A DNA stretch of 64,000 nt from Prolixibacteraceae bacterium (lineage in GTDB: Bacteria; Bacteroidota; Bacteroidia; Bacteroidales; Prolixibacteraceae), in the NCBI GenBank assembly GCA_028377305.1, contig JAONJW010000002.1, positions 62,001 to 126,000 on the forward strand, written 5' to 3'. Positions 18,660-28,366 of the stretch are shown here, piece after piece (within the stretch, counting starts at the first letter, position 1; each line of letters opens with the position of its first letter). The position numbers and the translations under genes are program-made. Below the pieces are notes generated by a model. The model saw nothing but the letters and a program-made list of their open reading frames with translations, was not told the origin of the DNA and searched no databases.

Positions 18660-20195
18660 ATGATGAAAAACCGTACCATATCGATCATGGATACAACGCT
18701 ACGAGATGGTGAGCAAACCTCAGGAGTTTCCTTTGCTGCGCATGAAAAGCTCTCGATAGCTAAGTTTTTACTCCAAGAGCTATCGGTTGATGCTATTGAA
18801 ATAGCATCGGCAAGAGTGTCTGACGGAGAAATGATAGCTGCAAAGAAAATAATGGATTGGGCACGATCCAAAGGCTATGCAGCTAAAATAGAGATATTGG
18901 GGTTTGTGGATCAAGGAAAATCAATACGTTGGATTGAAGAGGCCGGTGGGGAAGTGTTAAACCTACTTTCAAAAGGATCTGCCAACCACTTGAAACATCA
19001 ACTTAGAAAGAGCCTTACAGAACATGTTGAAGAGATAAATAGTTCGATCAACCAAGCATTGGCCAAGGGCATAAATGTAAATCTATATTTAGAGGATTGG
19101 TCTAATGGAATGAAGCAGGATTCGTCTCATATATATCAACTTCTTGAAGGAGTGGATGTACATAAGTTGGGGAGAGTGATGCTTCCGGACACTTTAGGTA
19201 TATTGACTCCATCTGAGACCTATACTTTTATTAAAGATATGGTGAATCGATTTCCGGATATATATTTCGACTTTCATGCCCACAATGATTACGATTTATC
19301 TGTGGCCAATGTATTGTCGGCAATGCAGGCTGGAGTAAAAGGAGTGCATACAACGGTTAATGGACTTGGCGAGCGAGCTGGAAATGCGCCATTGGCGAGT
19401 GTTGTGGCATTGATTCATGATCATACCGATTTTTCGACGAAGGTAGAAGAACGTAAAGTGGCTTTGCTATCTAAAATGGTGGAGTCGTATTCAGGAATCC
19501 GTATTTCTCAAAACTGCCCTGTTGTAGGAGAGAATGTGTTTACCCAATGTAGTGGAGTGCACGCAGATGGTGATAATAAACATGGACTTTATTTTAATGA
19601 TCTTTTACCAGAACGGTTTGGTCGTATTCGTAAGTATGCTTTAGGAAAAACATCAGGCAAAGCCAATATCGTAAAAAACTTAGAAGCTCTCGGGATTGAA
19701 ATGGAACCAGCGGAGTTGAAAATTGTTACTGATCGTATTATTGAATTGGCTGACAAGAAAGAGAATGTGACTATCGAAGATCTTCCATATATTATTTCGG
19801 ATGTCTTGAGAACACAACAGTTGGAGGAGAGAATAAAACTATCAAACTACTCCTTGGTACATACGCAAGGTTTGTACCCGACAGCCACTTTGAGTATCGA
19901 AATTGATGGTCAAGTACATCAAGCCACATCGGCTGGAGATGGACAGTATGATGCATTTATGAATTCGTTAAGAATGATCTACACCAAATTGAACAAACCT
20001 TTCCCTGCTTTAATCGATTATTCTGTGACAATTCCTCCTGGTGGAAGAACAGATGCCTTGGTGGAAACTGTGATCACATGGAACTATGGTAAGATTTTTA
20101 AAACCAGAGGTCTAGAGAGCGATCAGACAGAGGCGGCAATTAAGGCAACCATTAAAATGTTAAACATTATAGAATTAGAAGTAGATAACTATTAA
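18660..20195 (+). CDS. LeuA-family acyltransferase, possible citramalate synthase
   Basis: Second DRE-TIM synthase of the operon. It has [16 protein letters not shown], the metal pair in DFHAHNDYDLSVANVLSAM, GLGERAGNAPLASVVAL, and a C-terminal LeuA-type dimer domain (about 375-505). Catalytic residues are intact, so it is not a dead paralogue. It diverges clearly from the LeuA at 14978. LeuCD and LeuB in the same operon can in other bacteria process citramalate into 2-oxobutyrate, and no threonine dehydratase is seen nearby, so (R)-citramalate synthase (CimA-like, threonine-independent isoleucine route) is a good inference; a second isopropylmalate synthase is the alternative. The tandem ATGs at 18660 and 18663 are preferred over an in-frame GTG at 18639. 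Confidence 0.85.
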   Translation: MMKNRTISIMDTTLRDGEQTSGVSFAAHEKLSIAKFLLQELSVDAIEIASARVSDGEMIAAKKIMDWARSKGYAAKIEILGFVDQGKSIRWIEEAGGEVLNLLSKGSANHLKHQLRKSLTEHVEEINSSINQALAKGINVNLYLEDWSNGMKQDSSHIYQLLEGVDVHKLGRVMLPDTLGILTPSETYTFIKDMVNRFPDIYFDFHAHNDYDLSVANVLSAMQAGVKGVHTTVNGLGERAGNAPLASVVALIHDHTDFSTKVEERKVALLSKMVESYSGIRISQNCPVVGENVFTQCSGVHADGDNKHGLYFNDLLPERFGRIRKYALGKTSGKANIVKNLEALGIEMEPAELKIVTDRIIELADKKENVTIEDLPYIISDVLRTQQLEERIKLSNYSLVHTQGLYPTATLSIEIDGQVHQATSAGDGQYDAFMNSLRMIYTKLNKPFPALIDYSVTIPPGGRTDALVETVITWNYGKIFKTRGLESDQTEAAIKATIKMLNIIELEVDNY

Positions 20196-20208
20196 TAAGT
20201 AAGAGGTG

Positions 20209-21273
20209 ATGAAATTAAATATAGCAGTATTAGCAGGAGACGGCATCGGTCCAGAGATCGTAGACCAAGCATTGAAAGTAGTAAATGCAGTTGCAAATAA
20301 ATTTGGACATGATGTTTCGACAAAAGAGGGTATAGTAGGAGCTACTGCTATTGATCAAGTGGGAGATCCTTATCCTGAATCAACACATGAAATTTGTATG
20401 AGTGCAGATGCAGTTTTGTTCGGTGCTATCGGTGATCCTCGTTTTGATAATGACCCAACTGCGAAGGTGCGTCCAGAACAAGGATTATTAAGAATGCGTA
20501 AGCAGCTAGGTTTATATGCAAACCTTCGCCCTGTAACTACTTTTCCCTCTTTGCTACATAAATCACCACTACGAAAAGAGCTTGTTGAAGGAGCCGATTT
20601 CCTATGTTTGCGAGAGCTAACAGGAGGTATCTATTTTGGTGCTAAAGGTCGTACAGAAGATGGAAATGGTGCTTATGATCATTGTGTATATACCAAAGAA
20701 GAAGTAGAACGTATTTTGCATCTTGCTTATAAGTTTGCATTACAAAGAGATAAACGAGTGACGGTTGTTGATAAAGCCAATGTTTTAGAAACATCACGCC
20801 TGTGGAGAGAGGTGGCACAGAAAATCGAGAAAGAGTATCCTGAGGTGGAGACAGATTATATGTTTGTGGATAATGCTGCAATGCAAATTATCCAGTGGCC
20901 AAAGAAATTTGATGTGATGGTCACAGAGAACATGTTTGGGGATATTCTAACCGATGAGGCAAGTGTGATCACCGGCTCTCTTGGGCTTCTTCCTTCTGCA
21001 TCAGTTGGAACACACACGAGTGTTTTTGAACCAATTCACGGTTCATATCCGCAAGCAGCAGGTAAAGATATTGCAAATCCTATTGCAACGATCCTCTCTG
21101 CAGCCATGATGTTTGAAACTGCTTTTGACATGAAAGATGAAGGTGCATTGATCCGTAAAGCGGTCTTGGCTTCTATGGATGCAGGAGTGGTAACCGAAGA
21201 TATCGACAAAGAGAAAAGTTGTAAAACATCGGAAGTCGGAGATTGGATTGCCAACTATATCTCAGTAAACTAG
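20209..21273 (+). CDS. leuB: 3-isopropylmalate dehydrogenase
   Basis: NAD-dependent oxidative decarboxylase of leucine synthesis, last gene of the operon. The start is [20 protein letters not shown]; substrate arginines are in [21 protein letters not shown] and [10 protein letters not shown]; the metal site is [28 protein letters not shown]; the NAD-binding loop is [19 protein letters not shown]. About 354 residues, normal. The ATG at 20209 follows AAGAGG; an in-frame GTG at 20206 overlaps that purine run and is less likely. A terminator-like stem follows at 21339. Confidence 0.96.
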   Translation: MKLNIAVLAGDGIGPEIVDQALKVVNAVANKFGHDVSTKEGIVGATAIDQVGDPYPESTHEICMSADAVLFGAIGDPRFDNDPTAKVRPEQGLLRMRKQLGLYANLRPVTTFPSLLHKSPLRKELVEGADFLCLRELTGGIYFGAKGRTEDGNGAYDHCVYTKEEVERILHLAYKFALQRDKRVTVVDKANVLETSRLWREVAQKIEKEYPEVETDYMFVDNAAMQIIQWPKKFDVMVTENMFGDILTDEASVITGSLGLLPSASVGTHTSVFEPIHGSYPQAAGKDIANPIATILSAAMMFETAFDMKDEGALIRKAVLASMDAGVVTEDIDKEKSCKTSEVGDWIANYISVN

Positions 21274-22065
21274 TTGTTTAAGGTAATTTTATCAGATAAC
21301 GGATACTAGTAAAGGTATTTGTTAAGAAAATAACATAGAAGAAGAGGTGTCCATTACTCTTCTTTTATGCCTATACCTAAGATGATACCTGAATCTAGAT
21401 TCTTGTTTTGATTATTTCAAATTTAATATATGACAGATTCTTATATACCAAGATCTGCATTAGATGTTGACCACTGTTTATTCTTTGTCTAACAAAAGTG
21501 CAGAATTTACATTCTTTTTCATAAGCTGATTGTGTGCTTTGTTTAACTAAGGTCTTGCCTTTTGTATAGGATTAAACCATTGTTCTACTTACGTGAATTG
21601 ATGGCAAAGGCTTCAAATGGATGATATCCATGGATAAGGCAGTTCATGATAAAGCCCTGCATAGAAAATAAATGTAATTTACGTTGTTTGTATGATGCTG
21701 TTCTGCGTTTTACCGTAAAGGATTATTATTTTTTTTCACAAAAAGATGTGCCGTTAATGAGAAATCAATCCCTAAACTAGCTTAGATGTTGGTTTAATTC
21801 TTAAGACCGAGTAGAAAGAGGTGAGGTTTTTGTGTGTGGTGAGGTTTTATCATAGTTAAGTATTTATTTGTGATCAAGTTTGTCGTTAAAGGTAATTATT
21901 CGGAAGTCTTAAATAGTGAATTATTTTATGTGTTAAAACTAACGAAAGAAAGCGAGTGAGCAAAATAAGAAATATTGTAATTCAGCATCTAGTGCTGATT
22001 TAATAATATAGATATATTGACGTCGGGTTAATATAATTAATTCAGTTTATATCGTTGTCATGCAT
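21274..22065. other. Intergenic region between leuB and the PepSY gene
   Basis: About 790 bp between convergent units. Apart from the stem at 21339-21366 no feature or coding frame was recognised; the sequence is AT-rich with scattered stops in all frames. Confidence 0.6.
21339..21366 (+). terminator. Probable terminator of the ilv-leu operon
   Basis: Stem AAGAAGAG (21339-21346) with CTCTTCTT (21357-21364), 8 bp with a ten-base loop, followed by a short T run. It is AT-rich and only moderately stable, but is the sole candidate after leuB. Confidence 0.55.
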
Positions 22066-23388
22066 TTATATTTTTTTCTTTCGGATTGTAATAAAAAGCC
22101 CCGTGATTAGTACAGCAGTTCCGATAGTTAAGAATATTAGTATTAGAGAAATTCTAATTATCGGGTAATAGTTTAGTTTTCCTATTTTGAATGCGTGTAG
22201 TCCTCGATAGAGAAAATTATTTAGTCGTGTGTTGCTATCTTCGTAGTGGATTAATTCTCCTTTTATTAGATCAAATACGAATGTACTCTTCCCCTGATCA
22301 TTAACTTTAATGGTGAGTTGATTGTTTTCCCCTTTTATCATGTTGATTTCATGATTGGGTAGTAGTTGTTTGAAACGCTCTTTAAGATAGAGAGGGGTCC
22401 AAAAGTTTGATTTTACATTACCTAGATTGTAAAAAGTTTCCTGTCCTTCGTGATCTGTCATTTTAGTCATAACCTTTCCTCCAATATTCTTCCATGATAT
22501 GGCGACAATTGGTTTTGTGTAATCTATTGAAGTAAGATTTTGTTGTACTGTAATGGGGTGTGGAGTCCATATGGATTTTACTTTCTCCTTGACCCCGATA
22601 GGTGCCCAGCTAGGAGCAACATAGTATAGTGAAAAGAAGCCACTAAGTGTCCATGTTAAAATAATAAGTCCGGAAGGTAGACCTAATGCAAAATGATATT
22701 TATGATTTTTTATTTTATATGGATTGCTTTTTCTTGCTTTAAAGAAAATAATCCAGCCATATAGATAACCAGATACGATGGCTATGAGACAGAAGATACA
22801 TAGTACTTTAATTACGTTGATCCATGTTGAGGTATGTTGTCTTAGCCATTTGAAGTATAGCCAATGTGGAATGGCTCCAAAATAGGCAATCCAACGTTCT
22901 TTTGTCGTAGTCCGCTGTACTACTTCACCTGTACGTGACGATATATAAAGTTGCAAGCCATCGTTGTAGGTGTATTTGTAAATAGGAAGATCTTTTTTTA
23001 ACCGACTCCATGGTATCCAAGTATCAAGATCTTCTAATATGATCTTTTTTGTTGGTTGTTCTTTCGTTAGGTGTTGGGCATATTGATCGCATGCTACGGG
23101 TTTTGTTGTGGTGTAAATACTGAGAAAGACGGTGTCTTTCTCAGTATTGTTAATTTGATTAATCTCTCTCCACCCATAAGCACAATAACTTATTTCTCTA
23201 TATGATATGACCGATTTGTTGGTAATGACTTTTTTTGGCAACAACGGTTGGTGTTGGTTTACCCACTGTTTTGAGATATGTGGGAATCCCCCTAACAACA
23301 TAAAGTATCCACTAATAAACCATACTAACATAATAGGAAGAAAAATCAGTCCAAAGATGCGATGGGTTTTCAAAAGAAATTTAGTCAT
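22066..23388 (-). CDS. PepSY-domain inner-membrane protein, putative reductase
   Basis: Integral membrane protein of the PepSY-associated TM family, 440 residues with four hydrophobic helices (about residues 8-30, 190-215, 235-255 and 410-433) and two periplasmic PepSY-like regions (about 110-170 with YTYNDGLQLYISSRTGEVV, and 340-395). Relatives encoded beside siderophore receptors (FoxB-like) act in the inner membrane and are linked to reduction of ferric siderophores. Its start is 5 bp after the stop of the TonB receptor, so the two are co-transcribed from the B12 riboswitch leader. A role in corrinoid reduction or uptake is therefore possible, but is inference. Confidence 0.8.
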   Translation of the reverse strand: MTKFLLKTHRIFGLIFLPIMLVWFISGYFMLLGGFPHISKQWVNQHQPLLPKKVITNKSVISYREISYCAYGWREINQINNTEKDTVFLSIYTTTKPVACDQYAQHLTKEQPTKKIILEDLDTWIPWSRLKKDLPIYKYTYNDGLQLYISSRTGEVVQRTTTKERWIAYFGAIPHWLYFKWLRQHTSTWINVIKVLCIFCLIAIVSGYLYGWIIFFKARKSNPYKIKNHKYHFALGLPSGLIILTWTLSGFFSLYYVAPSWAPIGVKEKVKSIWTPHPITVQQNLTSIDYTKPIVAISWKNIGGKVMTKMTDHEGQETFYNLGNVKSNFWTPLYLKERFKQLLPNHEINMIKGENNQLTIKVNDQGKSTFVFDLIKGELIHYEDSNTRLNNFLYRGLHAFKIGKLNYYPIIRISLILIFLTIGTAVLITGLFITIRKKKI

Positions 23389-23393
23389 TGTAA

Positions 23394-25637
23394 TTATAGT
23401 TTTAGACCTAATGTAACACTCCAGTTGCGACCAGGTGAAGCGATGTATTGATTGGAATAAACCGCTGAATTATAATATAGTTGATCTGTTAGGTTTTTTA
23501 CGTTTGCTTGTATCCAGTAGTGCTTTTTATCTAATCGAAGACCTATGTTTTGTACTGTCGATGAAGGAAGCAGGTAGGTGTTGCCACTATCTGAAAATTG
23601 TGTGTCGGTATATACCATTCCCCACCATGCCGAGAGGCCTTTAAACATCCCTTGTGATAGTTTATATCTCACACGACCATAGGCCGTATTTTGAGGAGAA
23701 AAAGCTCCTTGTTGATCTTTCGAGTCTAGTGTCTTATTGTAGCCATAGCCACCATTTATATCTAATGCTTTTGTTACGTAATATGTAATATCTAGCTCCA
23801 GCCCTGTCGAGTTTATCTCTCCAATTTGGCCATAAACGTTTTTATTATCTTCTTTTCCCAAATAAGACTTGATATTGTTCTTGGTGATTTTATATGCTGT
23901 TGCTTGAGCAGATAAATTATTACGTTCGACCTTTATCCCTAGTTCATATTGGATACCGGTCTCAGGATCAAATATTTTGTCATCTCCTGATGGTGTTATC
24001 TTGTTTCCATTGGTGTCTTTGTAGATATAGTTCGCATTGTATGTCTCTCTATAAGGTTTGTAGAAGTTCGAAACAGATCCAAAGAGCGATACATTGTTTG
24101 CTACTTCATAGACCATACCTAGCTTATAGGAGAAAGCATGATCGGTATATGATCCTTTGTTATCGATATTACTTTTGTTTTTATGCTCATCTACTTTTGC
24201 TACCTCTTTATTGAAGAAGAAGTTATCTAATCTTCCACCTATCATAATCTTAAAATGTTTGGTGATATCAATAAGATCTTGCATGTTGATCCCTACAATA
24301 ACATCATCATAGGTGTTTACAGCAGATAGTTTATGGTGTATCTCTCCTTGATTTAATATGGGATTATCAACAGATATAACTGCATGTTCTCCTGGTCCCC
24401 AAACATCATCTTTGCCATATCCTGTATATGAATCACGGAACGTTTGGAAATAGTTGATGCCACTAGCCGTGTGATGTTTCATCCCCAACAGATTAAATGT
24501 TGAATGAAAGACAAGTGTGGATTGTATTGTTTTTGTTTTGTGTTGAAATCGAAGTGGATAGCTTCGTTTAATTTGATTGATGTCGATATATTGTTTCTGA
24601 TCCTCTTTCATGTAGTAGTGGTCTTTTTCCTCTGTATCTGAAGTGATATAAGTCAATTCTTCAGTGGAAAAATAGTCTATATCATCATTATTGAAAGATG
24701 TGGTCAGGTCTAGGTAATTATTGTGGGTGAACTGATGTTTCCAAGATAAGTAGATATTTTGATTCGTTGATTTTAGAAAATCTGTAGGATCATTGTATCT
24801 CTGGTCAGGGCTCATATTACTTGGTAGCTCCCCTTTGTTGTATATCTTTGTGTCGTTTTTACTGCTGAATATGTCATTTTTGAATGCTGGAGTTCCTGCT
24901 TCTGTATCATACTGATCATCAAAAGCTCCAAGGCGTAATTGTAACTCATCCTTATCTGAAGCTTTCCAACCTAAAGCAAAATATAGATTGTTTTTATTGA
25001 CACCATTATCTCTCCATCCATCCGATCGAAGTATATTCCCGTCAAGGCGAATGGCTAGTTTGGAACTAATCTGTTTACAGTAATTTAGTTGGAAGTCATT
25101 GGTATTATATGATCCGGTATTAAAAGATATTCGCCCTTCTTCTTTATCCCATGGTGATTTTCGCACAATATTAATAATACCACCAACAGATGAGCCTCCA
25201 TATAATGCCGATGCAGGTCCTTTGATGAATTCTACTTTTGAGACGTTTGATAGTGAAGTCATAGGAGCACTGCTAGAATAGACCATACGATAATCAATTT
25301 GTCCATCTTGCATGACTACCGGTTTGTCAAAACCTCTCAAACGGAAAGTTTGAAATCCGCCATAGTTCATTCTTGTTTTAACACCAGTGGTATAATCAAA
25401 AGCTTCATTGATACTGTGAATATCTAATTCTTCTAAAGTTTTTCCTGAAATAGTGCTGGTTGCAGTTGGAATGTACTTCAGTGGAACATCTAGTTGGAGC
25501 GCATTTTCACGTGGATGAATTTGATTGGCATGAATTGATACTTCATGAATCGAGATTGTGTCTTTTTCTAGTTTCTGTGCGTAGGTAGTGACACAGATGA
25601 GTGTAGTGATTAGCGTTAAAAATGTTGTTTGTTTCAT
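23394..25637 (-). CDS. TonB-dependent outer-membrane receptor under B12 riboswitch control
   Basis: Outer-membrane active transporter of 747 residues with signal peptide (KQTTFLTLITTLICVTTYAQ), a plug domain (about 40-160; KVEFIKGPASALYGGSSVGG) and a 22-strand barrel ending in NWSVTLGLKL with a terminal hydrophobic residue after an aromatic-rich strand. It lacks the N-terminal CarboxypepD-like domain of SusC proteins. Barrel features (RVRYKLSQGMFKGLSAWWG, VQNIGLRLDKKHYWIQANVKNLTDQLYY) resemble hydroxamate-siderophore receptors, yet the leader contains a cobalamin riboswitch, so the cargo may be cobalamin or another corrinoid. The two readings conflict. The PepSY gene is directly downstream. 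Confidence 0.9.
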   Translation of the reverse strand: MKQTTFLTLITTLICVTTYAQKLEKDTISIHEVSIHANQIHPRENALQLDVPLKYIPTATSTISGKTLEELDIHSINEAFDYTTGVKTRMNYGGFQTFRLRGFDKPVVMQDGQIDYRMVYSSSAPMTSLSNVSKVEFIKGPASALYGGSSVGGIINIVRKSPWDKEEGRISFNTGSYNTNDFQLNYCKQISSKLAIRLDGNILRSDGWRDNGVNKNNLYFALGWKASDKDELQLRLGAFDDQYDTEAGTPAFKNDIFSSKNDTKIYNKGELPSNMSPDQRYNDPTDFLKSTNQNIYLSWKHQFTHNNYLDLTTSFNNDDIDYFSTEELTYITSDTEEKDHYYMKEDQKQYIDINQIKRSYPLRFQHKTKTIQSTLVFHSTFNLLGMKHHTASGINYFQTFRDSYTGYGKDDVWGPGEHAVISVDNPILNQGEIHHKLSAVNTYDDVIVGINMQDLIDITKHFKIMIGGRLDNFFFNKEVAKVDEHKNKSNIDNKGSYTDHAFSYKLGMVYEVANNVSLFGSVSNFYKPYRETYNANYIYKDTNGNKITPSGDDKIFDPETGIQYELGIKVERNNLSAQATAYKITKNNIKSYLGKEDNKNVYGQIGEINSTGLELDITYYVTKALDINGGYGYNKTLDSKDQQGAFSPQNTAYGRVRYKLSQGMFKGLSAWWGMVYTDTQFSDSGNTYLLPSSTVQNIGLRLDKKHYWIQANVKNLTDQLYYNSAVYSNQYIASPGRNWSVTLGLKL

Positions 25638-25706
25638 TATATGTTCAATTTTAAATAAGTGTTTTCCCTATTCAAAATCGAACTATCAAGTCATAGATAT
25701 CCATTA

Positions 25707-25735
25707 CTAAGAGATGGTATTCTCTTAGCTTTTTT
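25707..25735 (+). terminator. Hairpin with U-tract, antisense to the B12 leader
   Basis: Perfect 8-bp stem CTAAGAGA (25707-25714) with TCTCTTAG (25721-25728), followed on the plus strand by CTTTTTT. On the minus strand the stem has no U-tract, so it cannot be the riboswitch's own terminator, though the stem still lies between the aptamer and the receptor start. It may stop antisense transcription or belong to the translational expression platform. Confidence 0.5.
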
Positions 25736-25777
25736 ACCTAGCCATTAATCCCGATAGCCGATTTATTAAATAACTTA

Positions 25778-25945
25778 AAGAAGTAGGTTTTCTGACTTTG
25801 GATCCTTTAGTTGTTCCTTCCCAATACAATTTAAGTATCAGTGGTTCTAACAACTAGGTTTACTTTTATCCATTACAGCTGCGGGTACAGTCCTTGATTT
25901 TCACAAGATTCCCTAATAAACAGACTAGTATGTCCGTTTATGTTC
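25778..25945 (-). promoter_or_regulatory. Cobalamin riboswitch
   Basis: Read on the minus strand, the leader holds the cobalamin aptamer landmarks in order: TTTATTAGGGAATC, GTGAAAATCAAGGACTG, TACCCGCAGCTGTAA, an AACCACTG element, and the B12 box AGTCAGAAAACCTAC (about 25783-25798). An extra stem AAACGGAC/GTCTGTTT lies at its 5' side. The aptamer ends about 140 nt before the receptor ATG. No intrinsic terminator is present in the sense direction, pointing to translational control. Binding of adenosylcobalamin or another corrinoid should reduce expression of the receptor and the PepSY protein. Confidence 0.9.
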
Positions 25946-26099
25946 CATCTAAAAACATGCAATGATAGGAATTATTTTCACCAATAACCTATTTTTAATG
26001 ACCAATAGTTGTAATTTTTATTCAAGATTTCTTACTTATTAACTTGAAAAGTCGTTAATTTACCTGCGATTGCTATAGAACAAATTCAAATAAACACTA

Positions 26100-26951
26100 A
26101 TGAACAAAGTTAAGTATGCCCCTTTTTATCTAGCTTCTCTTCTCCCTTTTTGGGTGTTATATATATTCTCTGATATTGGATTCATTCTCTTATATTGGGT
26201 TATACGGTATCGCCGTGATGTTGTTTCGTCTAACTTGATGCATGCATTCCCAGAGAAAACAATTGCGGAACGGAAGAAGATAGAACGTGGTTTTTATCGC
26301 TATTTTTGTGATGTTTTCTTAGAGATGTTAAAAGTGCTTACGGTCTCTGAAGAGTCGATAAAGAAACGATATGTTGTAGAGAATAGTGAATATATCGAGG
26401 ATCTTTTTCGTCAAAATAAGAGTGTTGTTTTATATGCCACACACCATGCAAATTGGGAATGGTTTTCGATCTTTCCATTAAGTATATCACATCATGTAAC
26501 GGCTTTTTATAAGCCTCTTAGAAATAGTTATTTCGATGGATTGATGTTATTGCTACGTGAACGTTTTGGTGTGGAGTGTATCCCATCAAAGAAGGGGTAT
26601 AGGGCTTGTTTGAAACAACGTAGAGATGGTGTAGTCGCGTTGAATTGTATTATTGGTGACCAATCTCCCAAAGAGAACTCTGGATCATATCGCACAACGT
26701 TCTTAAATAGAGAAACATCATTTTTTACTGGGGCTGATGTTATTGCAAAAAAGACGAACCAGTGTTTGGTTTATCCTCAGTATTCCAAAGTGAAGCGTGG
26801 TTACTATCGGGTAACGTTGAAAGAGATACATCACTCTCCTTCAGAGGTGAATGATTTCTCATTGATAGATGCATATGTTGAATTGTTAGAGGAATCATTG
26901 CATGCATACCCTGATATGTGGTTGTGGAGTCATAAGCGTTGGAAAAGATAA
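26100..26951 (+). CDS. LpxL/HtrB-type lysophospholipid or lipid A acyltransferase
   Basis: Inner-membrane acyltransferase of the lauroyl/myristoyl family, which adds secondary acyl chains to lipid A. After an N-terminal membrane helix (about 10-35) the catalytic H-x4-E motif is THHANWEW with His115 and Glu120, followed by the acceptor-side motif AFYKPLRNSYFDGLMLLLRERFGVECIP and GDQSPKENSG near residue 190. The C-terminus ends DMWLWSHKRWKR, a typical terminal signature. At 283 residues it is average. It stands alone, divergent from the B12 leader, with a TPR lipoprotein 63 bp downstream. Confidence 0.9.
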   Translation: MNKVKYAPFYLASLLPFWVLYIFSDIGFILLYWVIRYRRDVVSSNLMHAFPEKTIAERKKIERGFYRYFCDVFLEMLKVLTVSEESIKKRYVVENSEYIEDLFRQNKSVVLYATHHANWEWFSIFPLSISHHVTAFYKPLRNSYFDGLMLLLRERFGVECIPSKKGYRACLKQRRDGVVALNCIIGDQSPKENSGSYRTTFLNRETSFFTGADVIAKKTNQCLVYPQYSKVKRGYYRVTLKEIHHSPSEVNDFSLIDAYVELLEESLHAYPDMWLWSHKRWKR

Positions 26952-27014
26952 TTATTATCTTTAAATTAGATTTCATAAGTGATAATCTATACCAATTCTT
27001 AAAATAAACTACTT

Positions 27015-28310
27015 ATGAAAGGCAAACTTCTCTGTTTGTTATGTATTCCATTGTTTATGATGTGTAAAACATCTAAAATTGCTCAAACTTCAACATCAAA
27101 TTCAACCAATGATCCATGTGTTAAAGTTATAACTCAAGAACCAATAGATGAGTTGTTGAGTCAAAAAAATGAAAATATTCGCTTAGCATTGGCATATTCA
27201 AAAGAAAGAATGCAGAATTATGATTATAAAAATGCATTAGATACTTTAGAGAGTATGTACTCAAGGGGGAACTATAATAGAAGACTTTTACTACAGTTAG
27301 AGTCTATTCGCTTTATTATAGGAGATTATCCATCATGTATCTCACTACTTGAAAAAATGGATAAGGATGAGCCTTTATCTTTTCAACTTTCGGTTCATAA
27401 GGGGATCGTATATCGAAAATCAGGGAATCTTTTTAAAGCAAAAGATCTTTTCTTACAAGGACTAGAGAAAGATTCTACCAACATCTTTTTGTTAGAGCAA
27501 GTGGGAGATATGTCTAAGAAAATCAGTGGCTTGGATCAGTATCAACTGTACTACCTGAAAGCGATAAAATATGGTGCTTCAGTCTCAGTGCTGAATAAAT
27601 ATTTATCCTATTTAATGGAGAATAAACAATATGAGGAAGCGCTAGATGCTGTCTATTTATATGGGCCTAAGTTAATGACTCCATATAAATCTCTTCGTAT
27701 GAACTATGGCATAATACTCTATCGACTTAAGAGATATTATGATTCATTTGATATATTCAATAAGTTGATTGAAGAGAATACTCATCGCTCTCTATGTTAC
27801 TATTATGCTGGATTATCTCTGTGTCAAAATAAGAAGTATAAAGAAGCGATCCCATTTTTGGAGTATTACATCGAAAATGCATTGGGTGGGTTGAGTTATT
27901 CGCCTTATTATGTATTGGGATGTTGCTATCTAGAGACCAAAGATAATGAAAAATCATTGAAGATGTTTAACGAGGCTGCCGATATGATTTATCCTGATGA
28001 AGAAGAGATTGTATCAGTTTATTCTAAAATGGCAGATGTCTATAGTGCACAGAAGAGATATAAAGAGGTTGCAGAGTCGTTAGAAACCATTGTTAAATTG
28101 TTTCCCGATGAAGAGTACGCTCTATTTCAGATGGCCCTATTACACCACTCAAAGACAAAAAACTATAAAGAGGCCGCTGTTTATTATCGCAAGGTATTGA
28201 AGAGTGTCAATCCAAGTGATACTGCCGATAATGAGTTGAAGAAGTATTTTTATGAAACCTCTAAATCAGAGTTGAAGAAGTTGGAGAAACATCTATTTTG
28301 GACCAAATAA
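27015..28310 (+). CDS. TPR-repeat lipoprotein
   Basis: 431-residue protein with a lipoprotein signal (LLCLLCIPLFMMC, Cys17 as lipidation site), then a Ser/Thr/Asn-rich linker and a solenoid of tetratricopeptide-like repeats from about residue 55 to the end. Clear repeat units include LSVHKGIVYRKSGNLFKAKD, CYYYAGLSLCQNKKYKEAIP and YYVLGCCYLETKDNEKSLKM. It probably sits on the periplasmic side of a membrane as a scaffold; no catalytic motif is seen. It may be transcribed with the upstream acyltransferase. Partner is unknown. Confidence 0.8.
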   Translation: MKGKLLCLLCIPLFMMCKTSKIAQTSTSNSTNDPCVKVITQEPIDELLSQKNENIRLALAYSKERMQNYDYKNALDTLESMYSRGNYNRRLLLQLESIRFIIGDYPSCISLLEKMDKDEPLSFQLSVHKGIVYRKSGNLFKAKDLFLQGLEKDSTNIFLLEQVGDMSKKISGLDQYQLYYLKAIKYGASVSVLNKYLSYLMENKQYEEALDAVYLYGPKLMTPYKSLRMNYGIILYRLKRYYDSFDIFNKLIEENTHRSLCYYYAGLSLCQNKKYKEAIPFLEYYIENALGGLSYSPYYVLGCCYLETKDNEKSLKMFNEAADMIYPDEEEIVSVYSKMADVYSAQKRYKEVAESLETIVKLFPDEEYALFQMALLHHSKTKNYKEAAVYYRKVLKSVNPSDTADNELKKYFYETSKSELKKLEKHLFWTK

Positions 28311-28325
28311 TACTGCTATGAATAG

Positions 28326-28361
28326 AGAATCCATTAGTCCCTTTGGCTAATGGATTCTTTA
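28326..28361. terminator. Bidirectional terminator
   Basis: Perfect 12-bp stem AGAATCCATTAG (28326-28337) with CTAATGGATTCT (28347-28358), loop of nine, T residues on the plus side. It lies between the convergent lipoprotein and reductase genes and can serve both. Confidence 0.85.
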
Positions 28362-28366
28362 GTTAA

